This document shows, in pieces, positions 1 to 11,355 of a stretch of DNA of 64,000 bases. Positions within the stretch are counted from its first letter, which is position 1. Every line of letters starts with the position of its first letter. The stretch is from Tenodera sinensis (taxonomy: Eukaryota; Arthropoda; Insecta; Mantodea; Mantidae), in assembly GCA_030765045.1 (NCBI GenBank), contig CM060969.1:44433216-44497215 (forward strand), given 5' to 3'. The position numbers and the translations under genes were made by a program. Below the pieces are notes generated by a model that was given only the letters and a program-made list of their open reading frames with translations, ran no database searches and was not told where the DNA came from.

Positions 1-485
1 TAACGCAATATGATTGAATAGTGCAAGGTGGAGTGCGGCGAATTGTTCATTCTTTACTGTTTGCAAATATTCCACCCACGCTGAATATAATTTTGTCACA
101 GTTCAACAGTGATGAGACCCAACCAAATTTCTCAAGGGCCACTCTGATTTGGGGTTCGAATATGAAAGAAAGGGTAACAAGTGCATATTAATAGAAAGAG
201 ACGATATCGATATCATCAGATGGCGACATAAATATCTAAAAGACGTAAAAGGTTTAGGGACCAGGGGAAATAAATTGTTTATACAGACGAGTCATTTGTA
301 AATTTAGGTCATACAGTAACAAAGGCGTGCAGGGATACCAAAGTTAAAAGTGCCCGTCTCGTCAAGCAGCAATTGAAGGACTAAGTGCAGGACTCCGGCC
401 ACCTCGAGTCGCTCGCGGAGAAAGATTCGCAACTAGTACATGTTGCAACACTGCGCTCCATTTAACGTGTACTGTCTTTTAAGGG
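1..485 (+). pseudogene. Decayed Tc1/mariner-like transposase, catalytic-domain fragment
   Basis: Read across frameshifts, bases 188-255 give LIERDDIDIIRWRHKYL, and 274-345 give a block with VYTDESFVNLGHTVTK. The TDES segment sits where Tc1/mariner transposases place the second catalytic aspartate (FSDES in Tc1). Stops and at least one frame change make it dead. Bases 1-60 match 26591-26655, the segment just after the helix-turn-helix of another copy, so both belong to one family. The element probably starts left of the window. Confidence 0.6.
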
Positions 486-1520
486 TGAGACGCGCTCTAG
501 TATTCACAACATTGTTACATTTGACAGCACTTTCAATTCTAACCAAGTTTGAATCAAGTTTTAGCAAAATTTGAACATTCTGCTTTCCTACTTTATTTTA
601 ATACATACACCTACTATTACACCTATGTATTTTATGTTACCATATAACTTAATCGTTTAAGCGTTATCTCTAATATTGTAAATTAATGTTATGTTGCATC
701 ACGCAAATGTAACTATAGTGTTATATTCGCAGGGCAGGAGCTCAGCAACCAAACGGAAACCTCAAAATCCGTGAATTTTTCAATCAGTTTCTACCTTTGA
801 AACTTTATCTCTCGAGTGCCTATGTGAAAGAACACATTACTTAAAGTGTTTTATTTTATACCGTTTTACTATTATTTAATCTTTTATACATATTATATAT
901 TTTGTGAACATAGAAACATCTATGCTTATGGACTGAGGAGGTACCTCTATTATTTATTTGGAGTAAAAATTATTTTCTTATACAGCAAATATAATAACAG
1001 CTTCGTCAGAAGGCCAATGTCCATCTATCTACTCACAGTGAGAATTCTGCCATTAGCTTGTTTACAGAAAATAAGACCTTCAAAATATGCGCGCGGACTG
1101 TGAAGGGAGAACGATTACCCCCTCATTCTTCCACTATTTTCCGCGTAGGTACTTTTTCTGCCTTTTATTCAGAATTCGCCTGTGTAGGAACTGACCTCGA
1201 TCACATGCAAAAGCATGTCCCTAAAATTATATTTTTATATAAATTATTCTTACGTAGGCACATTCACTCTTCACATCCACTTATGTTAATCAAGATAAAC
1301 GCTGGCATAAACAGTTCCTTCACGCATTTGGTTGCAGCTACAAGAAGGATACAAGATACCCAATTGATGAATTTTCATCCAGTCTTTTCATGACATCGTG
1401 GAAAGTAGTTGGGTAGTGACAGACAGCACTTTAAAAAATGATACAGTGTCCAAAAATTCGAAACAGTGATAACGGATATCTAGGTAGTGGTTTTAAATTA
1501 ATTTAAATGGCATTTAAACT
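486..1520. other. AT-rich intronic DNA, nothing recognised
   Basis: The short frames here (846-1103, 1058-1393) show no protein family, no codon pattern and no repeat match in the window. Confidence 0.5.
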
Positions 1521-1699
1521 GTCTGTTTTCATGTTTCTCTTAACGTATATTAGTTACACAAAATCCTTGCAAGTGAAACGGATATTATAGGCTACTCCCA
1601 GAAAATTCAACATATAGATTTTATTCTTGATGCAAATATCTTATTGGGTACCTTAATTACAACTTTTTGAGGGATTTTGTAGAAAATCAAATATAACCT

Positions 1700-1948
1700 C
1701 ACCCCGCGGCGCAACAATGGTTTGCGGGCCAAGGTCTACCGCCCGGTCGCTGCGTCCTTCTCCTCTGCCCACCATAGGCATCAAGGGAGGGGTGCAGCAC
1801 TGGAGGTGGAGCGTGGTCAGTTCCCTGGTCCCCTCCGGGACGGTTAAAGGGTATTCGCAACCAGGGAAAAGCATATATATCAAAACCTTTACCATCTAAA
1901 GAATGGTTTGTGGTGGCGGACTTTACGGAAAGCTTTGATCGCAGTGAT
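1700..1948. repeat. GC-rich insertion within family A copy 1
   Basis: It interrupts family A and is much richer in G and C than its surroundings (GCGGCGCAACAATGG, CCCCTCCGGGACGG). Open frames on both strands are short. It is probably a SINE-like or other mobile insertion, but no A/B boxes or inverted ends were recognised. Confidence 0.4.
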
Positions 1949-2022
1949 TTTGAAAGATATTTGACTTAAATACCATGTCTGGTAATTACCTGACTTCTAT
2001 TTTAGTTTTGGTTTTCACAGTC

Positions 2023-2023
2023 A

Positions 2024-2061
<38 letters not shown>

Positions 2062-2077
2062 CACACACACACACACA
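2023..2077 (+). repeat. (CA)n microsatellite
   Basis: About 27 CA units with one GC interruption, inside family A copy 1. Confidence 0.97.
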
Positions 2078-2194
2078 TCAAATTTTTGGGTGGAATATAA
2101 TGCTTTCTCCACTTCTATGTACGTGTTAAAGAAAGTAAGAAACGCTAACCTTTGACCTTGGTAAATTTTAATTTAATTCCTTACTTCTTTTGTT

Positions 2195-2359
2195 ATGGCG
2201 TCATCAAAGAAGTGTAGTGGAGTGCCAATGAAGAAACGGAAAACCCGAGTAAAGCAGCAATACAAGCCAAGAAACACCTCAACGGGTTCCGTTGTTGAAG
2301 AATGCCTTTATTTGAAGACCCACTTCCATCAGCGCCTGGGTATAACGATCAAAGAGTAA
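2195..2359 (+). other. Short basic open frame, 54 codons, doubtful
   Basis: ATG at 2195, stop TAA at 2357-2359. It begins MASSKKCSGVPMKKRKTR, a lysine/arginine-rich start. It lies between family A pieces in an intron. No family recognised; it may be a relic of a mobile element or chance. Confidence 0.15.
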
Positions 2360-2740
2360 CTTAGCACTCGTTGCATTTACTTATCACCTTTATTTTGGCA
2401 TGCGGAGATATCGCTTTGGCCATGGAATTTTGGTCGACCGCCAGCATCATGACCTGTAACTGACGCCTCTTTACCCTATGGGGAGTGGAGAAACACTGCA
2501 CAGTCTTAACACTGCATATTACAGAGTTGTATTATTCATGTGTATTTAATAATTTGGATATCCAATCTTCAATGATCTTTAGGCGAACAGCATTCGAATA
2601 CTAAATTGTGAAACTTGCCAAAAAATTGTATTTTTATGCAGTCGTATAAACTAGAATCTCCTTAAGTTGATATATAATTTATCATTGTTAAGTAGAATGC
2701 TTAAATGTTAACTACATTGTTTAAAAATACTTTTATGGAC

Positions 2741-2812
2741 TCGCACAATTTTCTCTGCCCACTTTTGTACAAACTACTCTTAAAAACACATGCTTCTATC
2801 TGCTTCATGTTA
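2741..2812 (+). repeat. Family A repeat, copy 2, 5' fragment
   Basis: Contains TTTTGTACAAACTACTCTTA and TCTATCTGCTTCATGT, matching the 5' part of family A. It is cut at a TA by the mariner remnant starting at 2811. No obvious continuation was found past the mariner remnant. Confidence 0.55.
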
Positions 2813-3300
2813 TAGAGGGTATTTTGGAAAGTAAGTTTCTAATTGCCATAGCTCATCGAATTTCGTGCGTTTGAAACGGGCATGCGCACTGACTCCGGGC
2901 CTGCGTTGTATGTAAAATGACGCCATTCGCATTAATATTGTTGCAGTGTGCTGTTAAGGGTGTCGGTTCAAAATGTTTAAAACAATCGATGGATCCGCTG
3001 ACTGTGAAATACGGACTGTGATTTAGTTTTTGACAGCAAGGAACGTTTCAGCAGTAGACATTCTTCGACAGATCAGTGAAGCACATTGCCCCAATGAAAT
3101 GAGTGACAGCAAAGTGCGTAAGTGGATGAGGGCTTTCAAGGTCGGACGCGACAATGTCCACAATGAACCGTATCAGTGGCTATCAATGGGCACAAAAGAT
3201 TTGGTCAATACCGTGGATGAAAAGATCTGTGACAATTTCCACTGGCTATCCAAAGACTGGTTATCCTCATAGATGTTTAAAGAAATATGGCAAATATGTA
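2811..3300 (+). pseudogene. mariner-type (SETMAR-like) transposase remnant, HTH_48 domain
   Basis: Starting with TATAGAGGGTATTTTGGAAAG at about 2811, which looks like a mariner terminal repeat, a frame from 2973 encodes MFKTIDGSADCEIRTVI, a stop, then FLTARNVSAVDILRQISEAH and MSDSKVRKWMRAFKVGR. This is the helix-turn-helix domain of mariner transposases, recognisable by the MSDSKVRxW block. The frame then ends at 3272 without a catalytic domain. The upstream flank is a 5' piece of family A broken at a TA dinucleotide, the mariner target. Confidence 0.65.
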
Positions 3301-4340
3301 GAAAAAACACAGAAAGATGTAAGGAATTGCAACTATGGTTTCATACGCATAAAACATCGGATCTTCCTTTCCTTTGCTTTTGCCTTTTGGCTATTTTAAT
3401 AACCTTTATCGACTTTCTGGCGACTTCCTAACAACACCATAGAGACTGAGGCATTGTCGGTGAGTACACATTTGTTACTTTTGTTAACCCACAGGGCACA
3501 CCGGCTCCCAAGTTTTGAGCTAATATTATCGTCTACCTCAGGAATCACACATGATAGATAGAATACGTTTCCAAATATTTTTAAAATATCCAAAACATTG
3601 AAAACCTGTCTTTAATAAACCATACATATATAATCTTCACAAAATCACGTTTTAAATTACCTTGGTTTTAGATTGGAGACACTAATTATATATATCTCTG
3701 TAGCAAATAGCATAGTATGCACATCTGCGGCGATACAGTGCCAATTACACGCACAGATTGAAGTCTAAAGCAGATTCCGGAAATGATTTTATATCATAGC
3801 CTGAAGTAACCTATCCACCGTCAGGATAGTAAATACCTCAACATGAAAGTTTATTAACTACACATCTACGGATTTAAACGCTTATTGACGTTAAGTGTTG
3901 CTTAGTTCCTATCGCTGTCTAATCACTGTTACTGGAGAATGTCTAAGGGACACGCTTTTCCCTTATTTTTCTACTGGGAGGAAGGTTTTGCGGTCGTAAC
4001 CCAAACGCCATAAATTTATATAGATATTAAACTCAGTAACAAGTCAATGAACTAGCTCTAATGCTGTAAATTTCACTTCCTTACAGCAATAAGGTTACAC
4101 CTCTTCTCATCAAGTTACGCATCTGTAAACATGTTATAAGGAAAAGAAAACAGCAGGTACTTTAAGCGTTGATACTTTGGTTTTAATTTAGAGGTGCTTT
4201 CCAATGAATTTTTCAGTTAAAAAATGACACAAATATTACTCTTCACCATAAAACACGTAACATTTTAAAACGAACCTTTAATATTTTTTATCTATTTCTT
4301 TTACGTCGCTTATACCTACTGCATAGTCATATCGCGACGG
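3301..4340. other. Intronic DNA, nothing recognised
   Basis: AT-rich sequence after the mariner remnant. Part may be a very diverged continuation of that element, but no motif supports it. Confidence 0.4.
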
Positions 4341-4560
4341 ATCTGTTGGTCTGGGTGGCTCAGTTGGTTAGACGCTGGCCTACTGGTCGTGGGTTCAAAT
4401 CCGGCCCACACCGATGGTTTTTAAGTGTGCTTAAACACAACAGCTCCATGTCAGTGGATTTACTAGCATGTAAAAGAATTCCTGCGGGACAAAATTCGGG
4501 CACACCGGTGACACTGATGTGATCTTGGCAATTGACAGCGTCGTTATACAACAAAACTTT
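4341..4560 (+). repeat. tRNA-derived SINE, family S1, full copy
   Basis: The head has an A box (TGGCTCAGTTGGTTAGACG) and a B box (GGTTCAAATCC). A body follows with GTGATCTTGGCAATTGACAG, and the tail GCGTCGTTATACAACAAAAC ends in T-rich DNA. Related copies are at 41950-42046, 56443-56580 and 56601-56795. It would be transcribed by RNA polymerase III if active. Confidence 0.8.
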
Positions 4561-4609
4561 TTTTAAAGCGAGAGATCTGTTAGAAGATACTCGTAGAACG
4601 GTGTGGTAG

Positions 4610-4825
4610 ACAGTCCTTTAGGCCTCATCCCTACCCACACCATACTGGCATTAGGGTGCCATCGAGTCTATCGGTAGATACATCTACAGTTAGCCGTCAA
4701 GGTCTCATCCCTATACTATACACCTTACTGCGCCACGTGTCCACAGAGGGATCAGTGCAGGGCAACTTAACCTCCACCTCTGGGAGAGGCAGATGGTATT
4801 AGGGTGTCATCCAGTCAATCTGTTT
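4610..4825 (+). repeat. Local degenerate duplication
   Basis: Blocks at about 4648-4672 (GGCATTAGGGTGCCATCGAG) and 4795-4818 (GGTATTAGGGTGTCATCCAG), with related CTCATCCCTA blocks at 4626 and 4706, suggest an old tandem-like structure of unknown origin. Confidence 0.4.
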
Positions 4826-5177
4826 ACATTACTGTGGATAGATGGCGTAGAGTTCATTATTGCCAGCTATTTTTCATTGATACACCGTTTCAAACTTAAG
4901 ATGGAACTTTGGGTCGCGGTTTTAAATATTCAATCCGATATTTACCGTGGCCACTGAGGGAATCCACGAACAATGTCCAGTTGGCCCACTGGTTTTGAGC
5001 CCGTGACCTCCCGAATGACCGGTAACTTTTAATATTATGCAAAATATGATACTACTCCAACGACAACTTTCAAGAAATAAACAGGATAGGGATCTGCATA
5101 TATGGCGCGGCGTTAAAATGGATTCAATAAGTTAAGTTATTATGGTTAATTACAAGAGATGAATTAAGAATAAGAAA

Positions 5178-5227
5178 TATGCTCAGTCAGTAGAGCACCT
5201 GCTTACTGGACAAGGAGTCCCGGGTAT
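5178..5227 (+). repeat. tRNA-like SINE head, truncated (S5)
   Basis: GCTCAGTCAGTAGAGCACCT is an A-box-like tRNA head; after GGAGTCCCGGGTATC the sequence passes directly into family A. It resembles the head at 52685. Confidence 0.45.
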
Positions 5228-5699
5228 CTACATTTTTTGTACAGTAAGATTTTGTCCATCTCTTACGGTTTACGAGTTATTCAAAAGACATCAAAAGTAA
5301 ACAGGATTACATAGGCTATAGCCAGAAAATTCAAAATATGCATTTCATTTATCATACAAATATCTTAAACATATGGCATTTTAATGAAGATCGTTACAGC
5401 TATTTTCAAGAAAATCAAAATTTTCGAAAAATGTTCCATGTAAAGAGAAGTTTATGGTGAGGCTATTTTCTTCAAAATCTTCACGTCGTATCCTTGAAGG
5501 ACATTACACTTTGGTTTCTAACCAACTTCTCGTTTTTGAGTTCTGCTGTCCACAGACTGATAGATACACACACACGGACCTTTTTCTAAAAATGCTTTTT
5601 TTAGATTCAGGGAATCTCAAAGCATACATTTCCGGTGAAATCTCGACATCGAATTTTTGGGAGGAATGCAATACTTCCTCCACTTACCAGTAGAGAAGG
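5228..5699 (+). repeat. Family A repeat, copy 3, 3' two-thirds
   Basis: Runs from TCTACATTTTTTGTACAGTA to TTACCAGTAGAGAAGG and is colinear with 31629-32126, including the CACACACACGGACCTTTTTC block. No coding potential is conserved among copies, so the open frame at 5454-5693 is not a gene. Confidence 0.75.
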
Positions 5700-6497
5700 A
5701 AATTCAAGCAGACTACCATGATCGCCAACAGGATAGAAAAGAGATTATTATGACAGAAAGAAGCAGCGATACATGGAAATTATCCTATTTCAAGGAGGAG
5801 GTTATTGTAGAATAACTGATGAAATTATTTTATGAAGAAATGGTTTCTTCCGATGCCAAAGGTGCAACTAATGGCCGGGTGAGTGCCTCGTCCCCAGTCC
5901 ATAGAATTCGTTTTGGCAGTTTCGAGTAGGTTTCTTTTCCAGAAAGTTCGCTTTGTATTTCTGGCCCATATAAGGAGCTTGATTTGTCGATCAGTTGTTT
6001 TGTTCTAAGAGGGTGTAACAGTGACTGAAGACTAACGTTTGCGCTACAGTAAGCACCTAATTGATAACCAAAATTTATTCAGCAGCAACTGGTGCTTCCA
6101 TCTGTTACACTACATTGAAAACAATGCTACAAGCATGGCTGACTCTCACACTACAGAAGAGCAAATAATGATGTCACTCCAAACGCATCCTTTGCAGTAA
6201 ACCTAGTTGCATATTACAAACAGGCGCATCGCGTACCGTCACAGCAGCATTCGCTGGAGTAACTATGTCACGCACCATGCAATTTGAAGATTCTCTATCT
6301 TAGATTTTCGGCTGTTATTCGTAGGGATGTGGGTAGATGCAAAAGAGAGTATTTTTACTTTTTTCTCCATTTACTTACAATAAGAGGTAAGTACTGTACT
6401 CCATCCAATAATTCAACACCAAGACTTCACCAGAAATAAATACTATTTTGAGACTTTCTGAATCCAAACGTCTATGTGCGAGTATCTAGAGACAGAG

Positions 6498-6558
6498 GAA
6501 GAGAGAGAGAGAGAGGGGGGGGGGGGAGAGAGAGACAGAAAGAAAGAGAGAGAGATAA
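6498..6558 (+). repeat. (GA)n/poly-G simple repeat
   Basis: GA units flank a run of about 12 G, then GAAAGA-type repeats. Confidence 0.95.
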
Positions 6559-6904
6559 GCAATTCCCAAGAATACAACTCAAATTTGTTTCAGAAAATCC
6601 CCCCACTTTGCACTGCTCTTTTGATAGACCATTTTTCAAAAAAAATTTTTTTCAAGAAACTTCCAACAATTATCATATGTTTACAATGTTTTCATGCCAA
6701 ATAGAATGTATAACTTGAATTTTTCTAGGAATATCCTTAGAGCTAGTCCAAAAAATGATTTTTTAAAAAACATAATTAATGTCGAATGCAATTTTTTTTA
6801 TTGAGCGAACTACTTCGGAAATATTCTTTGTTATTTGTTTTAATATTTCGTACTTTTTCTAACCGATGAAGGACATGAAAGAATAACAATTTTTAAGAAT
6901 GTAC

Positions 6905-6953
6905 AGCACAAGAGTGAGTGGAGAAAGTCATGCGAGTGCACATATCAGAATTT
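6905..6953 (-). repeat. Family A repeat, copy 4, 5' end only
   Basis: GAGAAAGTCATGCGAGTGCA is the complement of the family A 5' end (TGCACTCACATGACTTTCTC in other copies). The adjoining sequence to the left is too diverged to assign. Confidence 0.5.
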
Positions 6954-7663
6954 GTGTACACTCATTGCCACTCTCGTCAGTAGCTTCACAGTCCTTTGTT
7001 AGCTAACAACAGATGCTATTTCTTACAAGACAAAAGTGAAACTCTTATTGAGGTTAAACTAGTGAAGCTTAAATTGCCAGATGATACGGAAACAGACACA
7101 AGAGAAAATAGCTAATACTCATTTGACGAGTATGTGAGGGAAAAGCCCAGTCAATTTCAAACCCCTAGAGAGAACAAATAAAAAAGTGCCACTAATGTTT
7201 GTATCTGAGCCATTATCACTTTCTTGTGTCTTTCGTAATAACATTTAACAATTTATGGCATCTTATCTAACCGAACATCATTTAACTCATAAAGTGTTCA
7301 GTTTAATTTAGAAGGGCTGCATCTCGAATAAGCGCACACTTGATAGCGATAGTTTTTTACCAGAAGACAGGATGCTCCTTAACATAATTCCCCCTTTATC
7401 TTCCCAGCTTAACAAAGAAGATACATTCTCAACTTTCAACTGTCTGGACATTTACAAATGATGTAATTTGATACTGGGGCCCTGCATCCGAAAGGAAACA
7501 CACTTCGGTGTAAACTGTAAGGTCTAAAGATACCATCTGATACCATAAGTGTGGGTTACTTGTTCACTTCATGCACACTGTGGCAGCTGATGTGCATCTG
7601 TTTTGTTTACTTAAGCAAACTTGAAACACCTGATAATTAGCAATTATAGCCCCAATTAAAATA

Positions 7664-8860
7664 AAAATATCTGATGCGTTGCAGTTACATGGTGTTTTCT
7701 ATTTGGCATAGCAAGCACAAAGCTTTATTTTTACTAGGAGCATAAAGTACTTATGTTGCCATTCGGCTTTGAAGTATGTTTTTACCTTATGTGACAAAAT
7801 TCCACCAATGACACAATTTGAGGGACCTGCTGGTTCTCTGAGGCAGGCAGATAACACGGAGCGTGGCCTTATGCCTAACCAGCGTGTGGCAGAGTGGACG
7901 GGGTTAAAACTGCAATGTAGGGGAAATGGCACGTTATGGCAGTTCTCCTCATCTTATTTCTTACGGTTCACCAGTTATACAGAATTAGCTCTGGATAAAG
8001 AGGACGGCTACAGAGAACTTCAGAGACTATCCCAGAAAATTTATGCAATTCATTTGTCATAACGATAGCTCAAACATATGGTATTTTAATAAAGCCCTTA
8101 GAGCTATTTTTGAGAAAATCAAAAGTAATGAAAGATTTTCACAAATAATATCATAATGTCTAAGTTGGCTGATACTTTCTCCAGCGGAGCAAGATATTTG
8201 ATATGATATTTGTCTAGAATATTTAATACATAAAATATGAGTTTATATACTATATCGCAAAGATTTGACCAGAAAAAATAACCTAAAATACATTCATTTC
8301 GATTAGTGTAATTCGACTTACAGGTGACTACAATCTGAGGAAAACAAAGCCAATTTTCTTGTTGTTATAACAGAAAACCAATTTATAGTCTCAAATGATC
8401 CCCAAATTTTTAACACCAGCAAATAACTTTTGCCCCGGAATAATGCATTAATTATTAAAACAGTCATTGTTAGAAACAGAATTGTCAAATTGAAATAGGA
8501 TGCTACTTCGATTTTTAATTTATTGAAATATATTGTTTTTGAGCGATTTATGGGATACAGTTAGTGACAGTGACTAAACAAAAGAGAGATTTGCTGATAA
8601 TTTGTACAAAACAGAAGATTTTTTTATAAGTGATAACTCATATCTGATAATTTACCGTCTTTATGCATGAAATACGTAGTCCATTTAAAGGCTAGTTTAA
8701 TGTGCCTGTCTCATCGTGTTTAACCGACTTTTCGTTTTTGAGTTATGTGGTTCTGAGACAGACACACAAAGACAGGACATACCGCGCGTCCATCGAAATA
8801 TTGACGTCGTATTGTTTACTGGAACCCAATACTTCATCTTCTTGCTATAAGTACGTAATT
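7664..8860 (+). repeat. Family A repeat, copy 5, degenerate and interrupted
   Basis: The 5' end (ATATCTGATGCGTTGCAGTT) lies at 7668, a middle block at 7938-8160 (CAAACATATGGTATTTTAAT) and a 3' block at about 8690-8855 (CCGACTTTTCGTTTTTGAGT). Foreign or diverged DNA separates them (about 7765-7935 and 8165-8650). Confidence 0.55.
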
Positions 8861-10924
8861 GATGCAGTAATAAGAAGCAGCAGGTTTTTACCCTCACCAT
8901 ACCCCTTTTGGCAACAGGTAGAAAAAATACTGCATTTGACTCAAAATAGGAAATCGATATCTCGCTGGAAATGTAAATTTTGAGGTTATTTTAAAACGTT
9001 TAAAATGCGCACCTATGTAACTCAGCCTGTTTGCCTGAAAATTTTAAGGCAATTTAATTTTAGAGTGGAACAAATGGAAGACGAACATTTTCAAGGAATT
9101 CTCCCTATACCTTTAAATGGAAAATACTCATTTTTAATGTTCTCAAAAGTACCTCTAATTGTTGTGATCAGGTCTATGTAAGCCTGAAATAACCATCAAA
9201 ATGAATGCGTTGTAAGTATTTAATGTTCTGTAAACATATCTGCTAATGTGCAAATTTAAAACGTTAAAAAACACAAATATTTTTTTTATTCTGAATGGTC
9301 TCATGTTTTAAGCATCACACTTTTAATAACTACTTGTTATTTTATAAGTTTTGCAAAGATCTGGTAATATCTTGGCTAATTTGGCTTCAGCCAAATATGT
9401 ATTTACGTCATACTTCCTAAATGATATCGGCTCCTGTTCATATTTATGTCAGAAGTTTCAAACCTAAACCTTTGAATAAATAATTACCACAACAGCTTCG
9501 AAAATAAGGGATAGAAAGATTCCACAGCAAGTTCTCATCAGAAACATTTAATATCATAGTGATATTGAAGAAAATAAGTGGTAAATACTGAAAAAAGGTT
9601 ATCTAACATTTTAAAGGGCCATTTTAGAAAGCTACTGGTTCAACACATGTTAAAGGAGGTCATAACCATATTTGCACAAGAGGATACCTCTCACTATGTG
9701 ACGTCATTAAAGCAGCTAAATTATAGATCTGTTTTCTGGACTCACAAGCCAAAACATGGTTAGCTATTATTTTAAAGAACTCAAATCGGTTACTGTATAA
9801 ATAATGTATAAAAGGGATTGTAAAATATTTCATACTTCGTGTGTCTGTGTGTGTGTTTTAAGGGGGATTAATATCACATAATACTTAGCAATTATAACTA
9901 TTTTATTACCGAATAGCCCCAGTCTTCAAACGGTAATAGCCTATACATAATTCTAGGTAAAACTGCGAGGGTTTAAGTATTTTCCTATTTCGTATAAAGG
10001 TTATTCATTTTCTTGAAAATATAGGCGATTTTTATATCACCTTGAGACCAAAGGGGTGAATAGACAAACTTAAATATTTAAAAATTAAATGATTAAAGGG
10101 ACAGTTTTATATCATGTTCATATTACCACGCATCCTCTGCTTTCTTATTTAACAACCACTATTTTGATATACATTTGGGCTTTAGAATCAGGGAAAAATG
10201 ATAAACTTTCCTGCAACTTTGAAAAACGTTCCTGTGTTTAATATCTAGAGTCAACAGCATTTGGCTTCTGACTTAACTTTGCGCTATACTATAGGACCCA
10301 AGAAACCTATTAGCTACTCTAAAAACTGCATTACCTTATTTTTAACCCTTTGTGAAGAACCACTTAAAAGATAACAAATGTGATCAAAATTTCAAAGTGT
10401 TGTACAGTTACACCTAATTTTATTTTCAATTGTGTAGTACTCCCAAACGTTTAAGAGCTAACCTTTCTTTAAGCAATGCACTGCTAGGTAGTACCTACAG
10501 CTGATATGTCCAGGTGGAAGAATCTCTAATCTCCTAAGGGCCATTCAAAGTCACACGTGCGTGTTTGTAGAACATGAGAAGATTGGGCACGGCAGATGAT
10601 AGATTAACATTTCCTTGTCTTACAAGAAACCTGAGCAGCTACCTTCAGTAGTGAACGAGTATTTTTAATTTTAGTTGTGCTAAATTTTCAGCCCTGCAAT
10701 TTCCTATGATAATTTCTGGTGGCAAGTTGCATTTTACTGCCAGAGAATGAGGCAGTGTACATACTTCTAGCTTGAATACCCTCTAGCCTAGCAGAATGTG
10801 TACATTGGATCTATGATGCATAAATAGATAATTGCAAATGACTTCGCTGCATTAAGATATACTCATTTTCTATGAACGATTTTAAACATAGAATTTTCAG
10901 TAACTCTATTCGTACTAATGCAAT
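8861..10924. other. AT-rich intronic DNA, nothing recognised
   Basis: No repeat family, coding motif or RNA structure identified. Confidence 0.5.
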
Positions 10925-11355
10925 AACTAAGCGAGGTGGCTTCGTGTGAGATTCGCGTTCGGGAGATATGGGTTCGATTCCTGCGGCTGATCCATGTGTT
11001 TTGTGGGGGTTTACATGTATCATCAGGCAAGTGCTGGAAAGGATAATTACATCCTCCGAATTTCCCGTCCCTCCATTCCATTTCGTCATTCACTCCGGTC
11101 TTTCAAGGCCAGAACTGTCGCGATGGGCGAGTTTGGTGCTGCTGTGTGGGGACTTTGCGAAATGAAACTGCTTCTCGTGGGATGGTTGGTGTTGTGTCGA
11201 GATGAATAATCTTCAGCACACGTTAGGAACCCTCAAGCGGGTTCGTGCTGTTCCAAGACGGCCGTAGAGTCCTCTCACTTCATTCCTAACTACCGGAGCC
11301 TCAATAAGTGGCTTAGGGTGAAATACCCTCTGGGAATCTACTCTAACTCTACCTG
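10925..11355 (+). repeat. tRNA-derived SINE, family S2, copy 1
   Basis: The head has GAGGTGGCTTCGTGTGAG and a B-box-like GGGTTCGATTCC. The body shares CCGTCCCTCCATTC, CTGGTCTTTCA-type and CTCTCACTTCATTCCT blocks with 54886-55352 in the same orientation. Length is about 430 bp. Reading frames within it are accidental. Confidence 0.75.

Larger units (their letters stand above)
1521..2136 (+). repeat. Family A repeat, copy 1, interrupted
   Basis: The middle part (1521-1699, with CCCAGAAAATTCAACATA) and the 3' part (about 1949-2136, with CAAATTTTTGGGTGGAATAT and a closing AAAGAAAGTAAG) match the complete copy at 31248-32132. About 250 bp of GC-rich foreign sequence (1700-1948) splits them. A CA microsatellite sits where other copies carry ACAGACTGACAGAC repeats. 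Confidence 0.65.

Noticed and set aside
4341..4412. Genuine tRNA gene (also heads at 27.4, 52.7, 56.6 and 61.9 kb)
   Set aside because: Each has A/B boxes but is followed by a SINE body, and cloverleaf pairing is incomplete.
5454..5693. Open frame within family A copy 3 (similar frames at 28785, 31634, 56155)
   Set aside because: The frame is not kept among family A copies, which differ by frameshifts and stops.
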